Shown here: in pieces, positions 44,329 to 52,283 of the stretch
How positions within the stretch are numbered: position 1 is the first letter of the stretch
Layout of the letters: the number at the start of each line of letters is the position of its first letter
Assembly: GCA_030430205.1 (NCBI GenBank)
Contig: JAUIGE010000011.1
Span: 110,803-174,802 of the forward strand
Source: Bacteroidia bacterium
GTDB lineage: Bacteria > Bacteroidota > Bacteroidia > J057
Length of the DNA: 64,000 nt
Direction of reading: 5' to 3'
Notes under the pieces: generated by a model
Told to the model about the DNA's origin: nothing
Database searches by the model: none
What the model saw: only the letters and a program-made list of their open reading frames with translations
Translations under genes and position numbers: made by a program

Positions 44329-44712
44329 ATGAGCATATTTGATAAGTTTTTCCCATCTGATGATTTCGAAAAAGTAGGGTGGAAGACCCTTGACAGCCTG
44401 GAAGGTCTGGATGAAATATTGGCTCTTTCCTCGCAGAAAACAGTGATTATTTTTAAGCACAGTATCCGTTGCGGAACGAGTGCACAAATAAAGGACGCTT
44501 TGTTTTCTGACTGGGATATAGATCCGGCCGATGCTGAATTGTACTATCTCGACCTGATAAATCACCGTCAGGTATCCAATGAAATCGCTGCGCGATTGGG
44601 CATCCTGCATCAATCACCACAGGTGATTCTTGTCAAAAATGGCAAGGCCATTTATGCATCTTCTCATTATCAGATCTCCTTAGATCGAATCAAATCAGAA
44701 ATACATATTTAA
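44329..44712 (+). CDS. ytxJ: YtxJ-family monothiol bacilliredoxin
   Basis: 127 residues with a thioredoxin-like fold and a single Cys in FKHSIRCGTSAQIK (residue ~48), then the family phrases VSNEIAARLGILHQSPQVIL and a C-terminal SHYQIS. This is the YtxJ (DUF2847) family, predicted to remove bacillithiol from proteins; many Bacteroidota make bacillithiol. The usual Pro after the active Cys is replaced by Gly. The FKBP gene follows 28 bases later. Confidence 0.9.
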   Translation: MSIFDKFFPSDDFEKVGWKTLDSLEGLDEILALSSQKTVIIFKHSIRCGTSAQIKDALFSDWDIDPADAELYYLDLINHRQVSNEIAARLGILHQSPQVILVKNGKAIYASSHYQISLDRIKSEIHI

Positions 44713-44740
44713 CATACAAACGGAACGAAAAAAGAAATCC

Positions 44741-45589
44741 ATGGACATCAAATCTTATTTGGAGGAAAATAACCTTCAAACACAAAAAACGGCTGAAGGC
44801 CTGCATTTTACTATCGAAAAAGAAGGAGAAGGCGAATTTCCCCAGGAAGGCGATTATGTAAAAGTGCACTATACCGGGACCTTTTTGGATGGCAAAAAAT
44901 TTGATTCTTCGGTAGACCGGGGGGAAGCCTTTGTATTTCCTGTAGGTCAGGGACGGGTGATTCAGGGCTGGGATATTGGCATTCCTCTGTTGAAGGTAGG
45001 CGGAAAAGGAACTTTGTATGTGCCACATACGCTGGGCTATGGCCCGGAAGGTGCAGGTGGGGGAGCCATCCCGCCTTTTGCAGCATTGAAGTTTGAGGTA
45101 GAATTGCTCGAAATCATGACAAAAGAAGCTTTTGAAAAAGAGCAGGAAGAAAGCCTCGCGCGTCGCCGCCAGGAATACCTCCAGCAGGCGCTGGCTCAAC
45201 TCCAGCGCGACCGCGAGACCATTGATGCCTATGTCATTGACAGACAGCTTGTTGTGCAGAGGACAAGCACAGGCTTGACCTATATTGTCAATAAACAAGG
45301 GCATGGCCCCAAGCCGGCAACTGGCCAAACGGTAGCCGTGCATTATGAAGGTCGCTTGTTAAGTGGACAGGTGTTTGATTCTTCTTTCCAGAGAAACCAA
45401 CCGATTGAGTTTCCTATTGGCGAAGGTCGTGTGATACCGGGCTGGGATGAGGGCATTGCCCTTTTTCAGGAAGGAGGCGCAGGAACCATCATTATTCCAT
45501 CTCCATTGGGATATGGACCTCAAAGTGTAGGTGCCATTCCTCCTAATTCAATATTGGTATTTGATATTGAGCTGGTGAAGGTGGGGTAG
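44741..45589 (+). CDS. Double-domain FKBP-type peptidyl-prolyl isomerase
   Basis: 282 residues with two FKBP domains: the first (~28-125) has VKVHYTGTFLDGKKFDSS and VIQGWDIGI, the second (~185-282) has VAVHYEGRLLSGQVFDSS and VIPGWDEGI. A charged helix of ~50 residues links them. No signal peptide, so cytosolic folding catalyst. A four-residue insertion (GAGG) in the first domain's AxxxIPP loop is notable. Likely cotranscribed with ytxJ. Confidence 0.94.
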   Translation: MDIKSYLEENNLQTQKTAEGLHFTIEKEGEGEFPQEGDYVKVHYTGTFLDGKKFDSSVDRGEAFVFPVGQGRVIQGWDIGIPLLKVGGKGTLYVPHTLGYGPEGAGGGAIPPFAALKFEVELLEIMTKEAFEKEQEESLARRRQEYLQQALAQLQRDRETIDAYVIDRQLVVQRTSTGLTYIVNKQGHGPKPATGQTVAVHYEGRLLSGQVFDSSFQRNQPIEFPIGEGRVIPGWDEGIALFQEGGAGTIIIPSPLGYGPQSVGAIPPNSILVFDIELVKVG

Positions 45590-45592
45590 GGT

Positions 45593-45688
45593 GAGAGGAT
45601 GAGAGGATGAGAGGATGAGAGGATGAGAGGATGAGAGGATGAGAGGATGAGAGGATGAGAGGATGAGAGGATGAGAGGATGAGAGGAT
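45593..45688 (+). repeat. Twelve exact copies of an 8-bp unit
   Basis: The unit GAGAGGAT is repeated 12 times without error (96 bases), beginning four bases after the FKBP stop codon. The same unit occurs in the imperfect array at 18972-19027. Confidence 0.95.
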
Positions 45689-45733
45689 GTGCAGATTACT
45701 AGTTGAATCTACAAATCCTCACATCCTCTCATC
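45678..45733. terminator. Bidirectional hairpin between convergent genes
   Basis: The end of the tandem array (45678-45691) is an exact reverse complement of 45720-45733 (14 bases each), with a smaller AGATT/AATCT pair inside. It lies between the convergent FKBP and DUF2911 genes. Terminator function is plausible but there is no clear T run. Confidence 0.5.
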
Positions 45734-45743
45734 TACTAATTAA

Positions 45744-46589
45744 TTACTTGCTCCACTCTTTGATGGAAGCCTCGTTCATGCGAACGTAATCGTCGTTTTT
45801 GGCTTCTTTAGCCATTTCCATAGAACGCTTGGCAACAGTGATAGCTTCTTTCTTTTTGCCCATATCAGCAAGGATCAAAGCCTCGCGGCGAAGAGTCCAA
45901 AAGCGAGCGTTGTCACCGGCATTTGCCTTTTTGATCCACTCATAAGCTTTGTTGAGGTCCTTGCCGGCATCATGGTAATAGGTAGCAGCACGGTAGTAAT
46001 CACCTGCACTTGGGCCTGCCATTACCTGATCAATGCTTGCCATTACCTGCTCTTCTGTGCCTACCTCGATAGGAACACCTACACGTGTTTTGTCCCACAT
46101 TACCCAAAGCATAGCGCTAGAGCTTTTTACTTCTCCGAAGCCCATGGTGAAGCTCCACATAGACCATTCATCAGATTCTGTTTTAGCCATAAAGCTGACA
46201 GCTGGCTCTTTTTCTATATAGGTACCGAAGTTACCTGACTCATAGGTGTACAGGTTAAATTTCCATTCGTCCTTATTAGGCACGGTCAGGATAGCATAAG
46301 AACCGGCTTTACACTTCTGGCCGCCAATCGTTACGTCTTTGTCAAAAGAAATTTTGGTTGCCTGGTTAGCACCTGTTCTCCAGAGCTCACCATAAGGAAC
46401 CAGCCCACCAAAGATTTCGCGGTCTTTTACGCCAGGGCGAGAGTACTCGATAGTAATTTCTGTCAGGCCTACAGCCTGTGTTACCTTGGAACCTGGACTA
46501 GGAGCAGGAGTTTGAATTTGGCCAAATACCTGGTTGCTGATCAGCAAGCTCAGGGTAAAAACGAGGAGGATTTGAAGTTTTTGCATCAT
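45744..46589 (-). CDS. DUF2911 secreted protein with TPR-like tail
   Basis: 281 residues (Met2 at 46586 is an alternative start). Signal peptide (cleavage near NQVFGQ), DUF2911 domain (~25-170; ITIEYSRPGVKDREIFGGLV and LWRTGANQATKISFDKD), then a helical TPR-like tail (~195-275; ALILADMGKKKEAITVAKRS). The family is common in Bacteroidota and has no established function. Probably periplasmic. Confidence 0.9.
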   Translation of the reverse strand: MMQKLQILLVFTLSLLISNQVFGQIQTPAPSPGSKVTQAVGLTEITIEYSRPGVKDREIFGGLVPYGELWRTGANQATKISFDKDVTIGGQKCKAGSYAILTVPNKDEWKFNLYTYESGNFGTYIEKEPAVSFMAKTESDEWSMWSFTMGFGEVKSSSAMLWVMWDKTRVGVPIEVGTEEQVMASIDQVMAGPSAGDYYRAATYYHDAGKDLNKAYEWIKKANAGDNARFWTLRREALILADMGKKKEAITVAKRSMEMAKEAKNDDYVRMNEASIKEWSK

Positions 46590-46695
46590 TGTTTGTGGAG
46601 TTTAGTTAAAACAATTTTGGGTTTTAAAATAATGTCGCAACTTAGAAAAAGGAGGCCTCAGTTTCAAGCCTACTACATGATAATGTGAATAAGGT

Positions 46696-47940
46696 TTAAA
46701 GTTTGAATCCCAACTGAAGGCCAAGCAGGAAGGATTCCAGCCCTGTACTCCGCCAATACTGCGCATAGCGCAGTTCTATCTCATCAAAAAGCCCCACGCG
46801 CGCCGCGCCCAATTTGAAGCGGCCTATGCCGTAAAGCGGTGAATAATAGAGACTCAGCCCCAATTTGTGGCTGTAAAATCCCGAAAGATCGTAATCCGAA
46901 GTGAAAAAGAAGGCATCTGAAGGATGCATGGCCAGGGGAGCAAAATATTGGGATGCACTTTGTATGTGGAAGCGGTAGCTTGGATAAATGGAGAGAAAAG
47001 GGCTGGGCTTAAAGGCCCATTCCATTTGGGTGCTGAAGGCATTGACTCCAAAACTATCCCAATAATAGCGGTTAAAAGTGCGAAGCACCAGCCAATCGGT
47101 GAGGAAAAAATTGGCTCTCAAAGCCAGGGGGAACTTGAGCCTTTTGGTAGGCAGCTTTTCTACCCTGGGCAGCTCATCATCAGGGAAATATACCCTGTGA
47201 AAAGGAGTCGCCAGCATGCCTTGCTGGAATACCAGCTCGGTGGCGATTGCTATCTGCAATTTGGGATTGATGACCTGATTGAGGTTGGCGCTGAGGCTAT
47301 AAGACCGCCGACGGGAAGTCGGCGCTATATCGCGGCCCGTGCCGCGCAATTCATCCGGAAAGATCAGGATCCAGGTATCCTGGTAGCTGTGAAGCCCCAG
47401 ATAAAGATCGCGGCTGCGATCGGCAGAAGAGAGGCCCCAGCCTGCTCCGAAGGAGCTGGAGATGTAGTCAGATTCGGCGGAACCGCCGCCGAGGAGTTGC
47501 AAAAATTGATTTTTGCGCGGAAGGGTTTTGTGATAGGTGAGGAACATGCGCGCTCGCGCATCGCGGTAGGAAGCCGATGACACCCTCGTGTCTATGTTGT
47601 CTGTAGAAGCAGAAGTATATACATTGATACCTGAATTGATCTGGACCCAGTCCTGTGAATCCAGGGGGATTTGGATGAGAATAATCGAGGAATAATCGGT
47701 TAACTCCTCTGTGCCGACTCCTCCTGTAACAGCAGAGTTATTGCCATCCTGTTCATAATAATTAAACAAAAAGTCGACATCTATTTGCGCAGGAAGGCTG
47801 CTCTTGAATGCGGGTTTAAAGGCAGAATCCTGCGACAAGCTGTTATCCAAATCCTCCGTCCCCTGCGCTGAAAGCTGAAAACCCAGGCAAAGCATCCAGA
47901 GACCCCATATAATTTTTGCTTTCAAATTCATTTTTCTCAA
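46696..47940 (-). CDS. DUF3570-family outer-membrane beta-barrel protein
   Basis: 414 residues. Signal peptide (cleavage near QLSAQG), then alternating amphipathic strands ending in the aromatic-rich LGLQLGFKL, as in outer-membrane beta-barrels. The overall pattern (QIDVDFLFNYYEQDGNNSAVTGG-type start of the mature protein, in shortened form VDFLFNYYEQDGNNSAV) fits DUF3570. Its ATG overlaps the stop of the DUF4266 lipoprotein gene by four bases (ATGA), so the two are translationally coupled. Function unknown; the pair is recurrent in bacteria. Confidence 0.85.
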   Translation of the reverse strand: MRKMNLKAKIIWGLWMLCLGFQLSAQGTEDLDNSLSQDSAFKPAFKSSLPAQIDVDFLFNYYEQDGNNSAVTGGVGTEELTDYSSIILIQIPLDSQDWVQINSGINVYTSASTDNIDTRVSSASYRDARARMFLTYHKTLPRKNQFLQLLGGGSAESDYISSSFGAGWGLSSADRSRDLYLGLHSYQDTWILIFPDELRGTGRDIAPTSRRRSYSLSANLNQVINPKLQIAIATELVFQQGMLATPFHRVYFPDDELPRVEKLPTKRLKFPLALRANFFLTDWLVLRTFNRYYWDSFGVNAFSTQMEWAFKPSPFLSIYPSYRFHIQSASQYFAPLAMHPSDAFFFTSDYDLSGFYSHKLGLSLYYSPLYGIGRFKLGAARVGLFDEIELRYAQYWRSTGLESFLLGLQLGFKL

Positions 47941-48167
47941 TTACAACCACATCCGCCCCCACTTTTGGTCCCCTCTGTAGCACCAGAGGCGCCTTCCCGA
48001 TAAGCCTGAAAGGCTGTGTCATAACCTTCCACCTTGCGCGCCTGCAAGGCCATGTCTTTATCATTCAGGTACATTTTCTGGTATTCCTTCACAGAAACAC
48101 AGCCTGTCATAGAAAAAACAGCCAAAACCGTCCCCAAAACCAAAAATAGTATTTTTACGCTCTTCAT
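47937..48167 (-). CDS. DUF4266-family small lipoprotein with CGC tail
   Basis: 76 residues. Lipoprotein signal with lipobox M-T-G-C (Cys23), then the family core KEYQKMYLNDKDMALQARK and YREGASGATEG, ending G-G-G-C-G-C-N. The two terminal Cys are the striking conserved feature and suggest metal, thiol or cofactor attachment. It is directly coupled to the DUF3570 gene. In other genomes, from memory, this pair sits with a FAD:protein FMN transferase and a thioredoxin-like protein; neither is present here. Confidence 0.88.
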   Translation of the reverse strand: MKSVKILFLVLGTVLAVFSMTGCVSVKEYQKMYLNDKDMALQARKVEGYDTAFQAYREGASGATEGTKSGGGCGCN

Positions 48168-48179
48168 AATCCCAAATCT

Positions 48180-49124
48180 TCAGTCCCGCCTCTCGCCTCT
48201 CGCCTCTCTGCTCTCTGCTCTCTGCTCTCTGCTCTCGCCTCTCGCCTCTCTGCTCTCGCCTCTCTTCCTATCCCGCATCAAACCCTCCTGTGCCACCGAA
48301 GCAACCAGTTGACCATCCATATCAAACAAAGACCCTCTGCAAAAGCCTCTGGCTCCTGAGGCACTCGGACTATCCAGCGCATAGAGCAGCCATTCATCTG
48401 CTCTAAATGGGCGATGAAACCACATGGCATGGTCCAGGCTGGCGAGTTGAAGGCCGGATTGGGCAATCGCCAGTTTGTGAGGAAGCATGGCCGTGGCCAG
48501 GAGATTGAAATCTGAGGCGTAAGCCAAAACAAGCTGATGGTCAAGCAGTTCGTCACTGCTCAATTTGCCATTGGCGCGAATCCATACGTAGCGTTCTGGC
48601 GGGTAGCTGTCATCCGGAGCAAAAGGATTGATAGCAACTGTGGGCCGAAAATCAATCGGCCGCTCCAGCAGAAATGCCTTTCGGAAAAACTCCGGTAATT
48701 TGTCAAAGTAGCTTACATATTCTTGAAAAACGCCTTCCAACTCCTCTGGTTTGGGCACATCGGGCATGAGATTCTGGTGGGTATAGCCCTCTTCTATCCG
48801 CTGGAAAGAGACAGCAGCATGAAAAATGGATTTTCCATGTTGGATGGCCGTCACCCTGCGGGTTGAGAAGCTGCCGCCATCGCGTGAGCGCTCTACCTGG
48901 TAAATGATAGGCGATGAGATATCGCCGGCAAGAATGAAATAGCCATGAAGGCTATGCGGTAGGCGCGCGGGATCGACAGTTTGAGCTGCAGCGCTCAAGG
49001 CCTGAGCCAGTACCTGCCCTCCAAAAACAGAAGGACTTCCGATATGTTTGCTTTCGCCACGAAATAGGTTCTCTTCGAGGCGCTCCATTCGAATCAACGC
49101 CAATAAATCGTCTACTTTACTCAT
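48180..49124 (-). CDS. tesB: Acyl-CoA thioesterase II with a repeat-encoded C-terminal extension
   Basis: 314 residues from the ATG at 49124 (M-S-K-V-D-D-L-L); the frame open to 49202 runs through a terminator-like region and is rejected. Double hot-dog TesB: first half with GGQVLAQALSAAAQTV and SLHGYFILAGD, second half with LASLDHAMWFHRPFRADEW and VASVAQEGL. It hydrolyses acyl-CoA to fatty acid and CoA in the cytosol. The family normally ends at about QEGLMR; here a 7-bp tandem array is read through to give ~27 extra residues rich in Arg, Glu and Ser (RGESREA repeats) before TGA at 48180. Confidence 0.93.
   Translation of the reverse strand: MSKVDDLLALIRMERLEENLFRGESKHIGSPSVFGGQVLAQALSAAAQTVDPARLPHSLHGYFILAGDISSPIIYQVERSRDGGSFSTRRVTAIQHGKSIFHAAVSFQRIEEGYTHQNLMPDVPKPEELEGVFQEYVSYFDKLPEFFRKAFLLERPIDFRPTVAINPFAPDDSYPPERYVWIRANGKLSSDELLDHQLVLAYASDFNLLATAMLPHKLAIAQSGLQLASLDHAMWFHRPFRADEWLLYALDSPSASGARGFCRGSLFDMDGQLVASVAQEGLMRDRKRGESREARGESREQRAESREARGERRD
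48189..48265. repeat. 7-bp-unit tandem array inside the end of tesB
   Basis: Eleven 7-bp units (CCTCTCG, CCTCTCT, GCTCTCT or GCTCTCG on the plus strand). Three units equal 21 bases, so the minus-strand translation has a 7-residue period. It covers the last codons of tesB; DUF4266 starts 12 bases after the stop. Confidence 0.92.
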
Positions 49125-49161
49125 ATAAGCAAAGATAGGCTGGATGTGGGAAAAAGAGAAT

Positions 49162-49194
49162 AAAAAAAAAGAACCTGACCAGAATCTGATCAGG
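49162..49194 (-). terminator. Minus-strand terminator upstream of tesB
   Basis: On the minus strand, stem CCTGATCAG / CTGGTCAGG (49194-49174; one G-U pair, ATT loop), then TTC and nine T. It points toward tesB, so it ends some transcript from the intergenic region, or attenuates tesB. Confidence 0.6.
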
Positions 49195-49251
49195 TATTTC
49201 AATAAGCCTAAACTGGATCGCAGATGTATATACGCTAAATCGAAGGGTCAA

Positions 49252-49295
49252 TAAAAAAAGCCAGGGGACTCATCCTATAGAGAATCAACCCTAGC
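49252..49295 (-). terminator. Minus-strand terminator of the small-RNA candidate
   Basis: On the minus strand, GCTAGGG (49295-49289) pairs with CCCTGGC (49266-49260), and GATTC (49286-49282) with GAGTC (49271-49267), followed by seven T. A two-base bulge separates the helices. Confidence 0.65.
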
Positions 49296-49332
49296 CCTTG
49301 CTCTTGTAATTCCAGAACTATCGTCCTGTTGT
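49253..49332 (-). ncRNA. Small-RNA candidate between priA and tesB
   Basis: An ~80-base stretch downstream of a -7 element TACATTTG (minus strand, 49346-49339). It contains hairpin CAGGAC-GATA-GTTCTG (49328-49313), a purine-rich linker, and the terminator hairpin at 49295-49260. No open frame. No TTG is found at the -33 position, which lowers confidence. I do not recognise the family. Confidence 0.4.
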
Positions 49333-49338
49333 CTGATA

Positions 49339-49346
49339 CAAATGTA
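49339..49346 (-). promoter_or_regulatory. Putative -7 element of the 49.3 kb small RNA
   Basis: TACATTTG on the minus strand, exact TAnnTTTG; no clear -33 TTG. Confidence 0.35.
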
Positions 49347-49661
49347 CATTTATCTTACCTTTATTTTTTGTTTTTTGTCTATTTGGTAAGAATTGAAGGG
49401 TGAATGGCATAATAAGATGGGTAAATAGTTTTTATGGGTAAGAAATTAAAATAAAAACGATTAAACGGCTTGGTATATTATTTAAATATGGATGCTAAAA
49501 TATTACCCTATTTGTCTTAATGCTTGTTTTTGTAAAGAGTGTTGATGATTTGGTCTGTGATAAATTGAAATTAAGAGGGTAATATTTTTGATAAAAATGG
49601 CTGCTTTTTTAACAGTTGGATGAAACACTGTGTGGATAATAATGGCTTTCATATTACCTTT

Positions 49662-52124
49662 TTAATTTGGATCAATATCCAATATGATCCTCAGCGTTTT
49701 GTTTTCAGCTTCCTTGAAATAGCTATCTATCAGCCCGTTTAGGGTGCTCCGTACCCGGGCAGGGGGAAGTCCTTTGCCCAGTTTGACCATAAACTGCATA
49801 TAGTACAGGTTGCGGATTCGTGAAATGAGGGGATAGTCTGGTCCGAGCAGGTTGTGCCCAAAATAGGGCCTGAGCATTCCATCCAATTTGATGGCCTGCT
49901 GTTCCAGGTATTTGGAATCTTTGTGTACCAATTGAATTTTAATGATGCGCGAAATGGGAGGATAACCCAGTTCCTGCCTGTTGCGCAATTCTTGCATGAA
50001 AAAGCCATCAAAAGGCGCTTGCTGCTCTACGGTTTGTAATACCAGATTCTCTGGCATCATGGTCTGAATCAGTACATGGCCCTGCTTGCTACTCCGGCCG
50101 GAACGCCCGGCAACCTGAGTCAGCAGCTGATAGGCCTTTTCGTAGGCGCGAAAATCCGGAAAGGACAATATATTGTCCGCATTGATCACGCCTACCAGCG
50201 TGACATTTTCAAAGTCAAGGCCTTTCGATACCATCTGGGTGCCCACCAGTATGTCAATTTGTTTGCTCTCAAAACGGCCAATGATGTTTTGAAAACCCAG
50301 TTTGGTGCGGGTAGTGTCGAGGTCCATGCGCTCGACCCGGGCATCCGGAAAATAGGTCTTTACCTCTTCCTCGATCTTCTCGGTCCCTATGCCTGCGCGC
50401 CGCAGTTCATAATGCTCGCATTGAGGGCATTTTTCCAACGAATACTCCGTATGTCCGCAATAATGGCATCTCAAATGGTCTTTCGACTTATGGAAAGTCA
50501 GGCTGATGTCGCAATTGATGCACTGTGGCACATGGCCACAATTCTGGCAAACCACAAAAGGGGCATAGCCCCTGCGGTTTTGGAACAAAATGATTTGTTC
50601 CCCCTTCAGCAATGTCTCTTTGATGGCTTCATGAAGCCGTTTGGAGAAAATGCCCATTTTCTGCTTTTTCTTGCGCTCGATGCGCATATCTATGATGGCG
50701 ATCTCGGGAAGCGTCGCTTCTATGGCGCGCTCCTGTAGGGTCACAAGGCTGTATTTGCCTTGCCTGGCATTGAGGTAGCTTTCGAAGGCCGGCGTAGCCG
50801 ATCCCAGCACCACCGGGATTTGCAAAGTCTTTGCATAATAGATCGCCAGATCTCTGGCGTTGTAGCGCGGAGCGGGCTCCGTTTGCTTGAAGGAGTGATC
50901 GTGCTCCTCGTCCACCACTACCAGGCCCAGGTCCTGAAAAGGAAGAAAAATGGCGGAGCGCACGCCCACCACAATTTCGTATTTCCGATCTCTGACATGC
51001 TGCCAGATTTCTACGCGCTCCTGATCGTTGAATTTGCTGTGGTAAATACCCACCTCCTCCCCAAATTCGCTTTTGATGCGGTCTATGATTTGCTTGGTAA
51101 GGGTGATTTCAGGCAGGAGATAGAGCACTTGCTGGCCTTTTTTCCTGACCTCCTGAATCATCTCTATATAAATATGGGTTTTGCCGCTTCCTGTGATGCC
51201 ATGCAGCAGGATAGGGCGGCTGATGTTTTCTGTCAGCGAACCCTGAATCTGCGACAAGGCAGTTGCCTGATGGACATTTAGCTCTATGTGTTTGGGCTTT
51301 TCCTTATACCCATAAAGCTCCAGCCGGTCTATTTGTACATCTTCTTCGACTATATAGTTTTTTTCTACCAGCGCTTTGACGGCTGCTGAGCTGACACCTA
51401 TTTCTTTTAAAACCTCCGTTTTGGGGGTAGGTTTTTTTTGAAAATAATCTGAAAGAATCCGCATCAGGAGGCTCTCCTGTTTGGGAGCCCGACCTAAATT
51501 GTCGAGCGCATTTTTCATGGCATCCTCGATCATGAGATCGTCGTGCAGCCGCAAAAAGCTTTTGAATTTGGGCTTATAGCGCGTTTCTACTTCCTGAAAC
51601 AATTCTATCCAGCCTCTGGACTGCATACTCCTCAGGCGGGGAGAGGGATTGATGATCTCCCATATCTGGGCCACCTCCTTGAAGGAGAGCACGGGCTGTA
51701 TGGAAAGGGCTTCAAGCAGCATAAACTCCTTATCCGTGGTGCTGAGGTCTTCATAAGGAAGCCCTTCGCGCATGCGCACGCACATGGAGCTCTCCGGCTT
51801 CAGGCCCGCCGGCAAAGCGGCCTTCAGGGCTTCTCCTTCGGAGCACATATAATAGAAAGCGATCCATTCAAAGAGCTTGAATTGAGCTTCAAATAAAACC
51901 GGCTGATCATCCAGGACTTCTTCGATTTCTTTAAGAGAATTGATCACGGCGGGGTCAGATTCCTCATAAATGCTTTTGATCAGGCCGGTATAAATTTTAT
52001 TTCGCCCAAAACTTACCAAAACGCGTTTGCCGACCTGCAAAAGGGGTTTTTGCTCTTTAGTTGCGAGATAACTAAAGTTGGATTTGATAGGGAGAGGAAG
52101 GATGATTTCTGCTACAGTAGCCAA
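49662..52124 (-). CDS. priA: Primosomal protein N' (replication restart helicase PriA)
   Basis: 820 residues. N-terminal DNA-binding domain (~1-110), helicase core with Walker A GITGSGKTHIY, DEEH box VVDEEHDHSFKQ, and the zinc-binding Cys series between the helicase motifs (CQNCGHVPQCINCD, CHYCGHTEYSLEKCPQC), then motifs V-VI (GTQMVSKGLDFENVTLVGV, QVAGRSGR). It reloads the replisome at stalled forks. The length is at the upper end of the usual range. It is a single gene on its strand between the AT-rich region and the hydrolase gene. Confidence 0.97.
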   Translation of the reverse strand: MATVAEIILPLPIKSNFSYLATKEQKPLLQVGKRVLVSFGRNKIYTGLIKSIYEESDPAVINSLKEIEEVLDDQPVLFEAQFKLFEWIAFYYMCSEGEALKAALPAGLKPESSMCVRMREGLPYEDLSTTDKEFMLLEALSIQPVLSFKEVAQIWEIINPSPRLRSMQSRGWIELFQEVETRYKPKFKSFLRLHDDLMIEDAMKNALDNLGRAPKQESLLMRILSDYFQKKPTPKTEVLKEIGVSSAAVKALVEKNYIVEEDVQIDRLELYGYKEKPKHIELNVHQATALSQIQGSLTENISRPILLHGITGSGKTHIYIEMIQEVRKKGQQVLYLLPEITLTKQIIDRIKSEFGEEVGIYHSKFNDQERVEIWQHVRDRKYEIVVGVRSAIFLPFQDLGLVVVDEEHDHSFKQTEPAPRYNARDLAIYYAKTLQIPVVLGSATPAFESYLNARQGKYSLVTLQERAIEATLPEIAIIDMRIERKKKQKMGIFSKRLHEAIKETLLKGEQIILFQNRRGYAPFVVCQNCGHVPQCINCDISLTFHKSKDHLRCHYCGHTEYSLEKCPQCEHYELRRAGIGTEKIEEEVKTYFPDARVERMDLDTTRTKLGFQNIIGRFESKQIDILVGTQMVSKGLDFENVTLVGVINADNILSFPDFRAYEKAYQLLTQVAGRSGRSSKQGHVLIQTMMPENLVLQTVEQQAPFDGFFMQELRNRQELGYPPISRIIKIQLVHKDSKYLEQQAIKLDGMLRPYFGHNLLGPDYPLISRIRNLYYMQFMVKLGKGLPPARVRSTLNGLIDSYFKEAENKTLRIILDIDPN

Positions 52125-52283
52125 TGTTTGCCGGGTTGATGGTTCAACTTAAAAGTAAGGATGACTAAGAGAAAATGCTAATTTTTTTGACTTTTTTGCC
52201 AAAAAAAAGAAAAGGATGCCGAAGGTTAAGGTAAAGTTAGGAAGTAGAGGGAAATTTCAATACAAATTCATAATTTTAGCTCA

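Larger units (their letters stand above)
49125..49661. other. Intergenic region tesB to priA
   Basis: 537 bases without a credible gene. Besides the minus-strand signals at 49162-49346, the part 49390-49661 is very AT-rich. It contains a 13-base inverted repeat (AAAATATTACCCT at 49497-49509 and its complement near 49575), repeated GGGTAA motifs, and one perfect DnaA-box sequence TGTGGATAA at 49631-49639. Confidence 0.7.

Noticed and set aside
45593..45688. CRISPR-like regular repeats
   Set aside because: Units are 8 bp with no spacers; there are no cas genes. The same holds for the arrays at 16576, 18972 and 48189.
49390..49661. Chromosomal origin of replication
   Set aside because: Only one perfect DnaA box, no dnaA or dnaN nearby, and no strand switch of genes centred here; kept only as a low-level observation.
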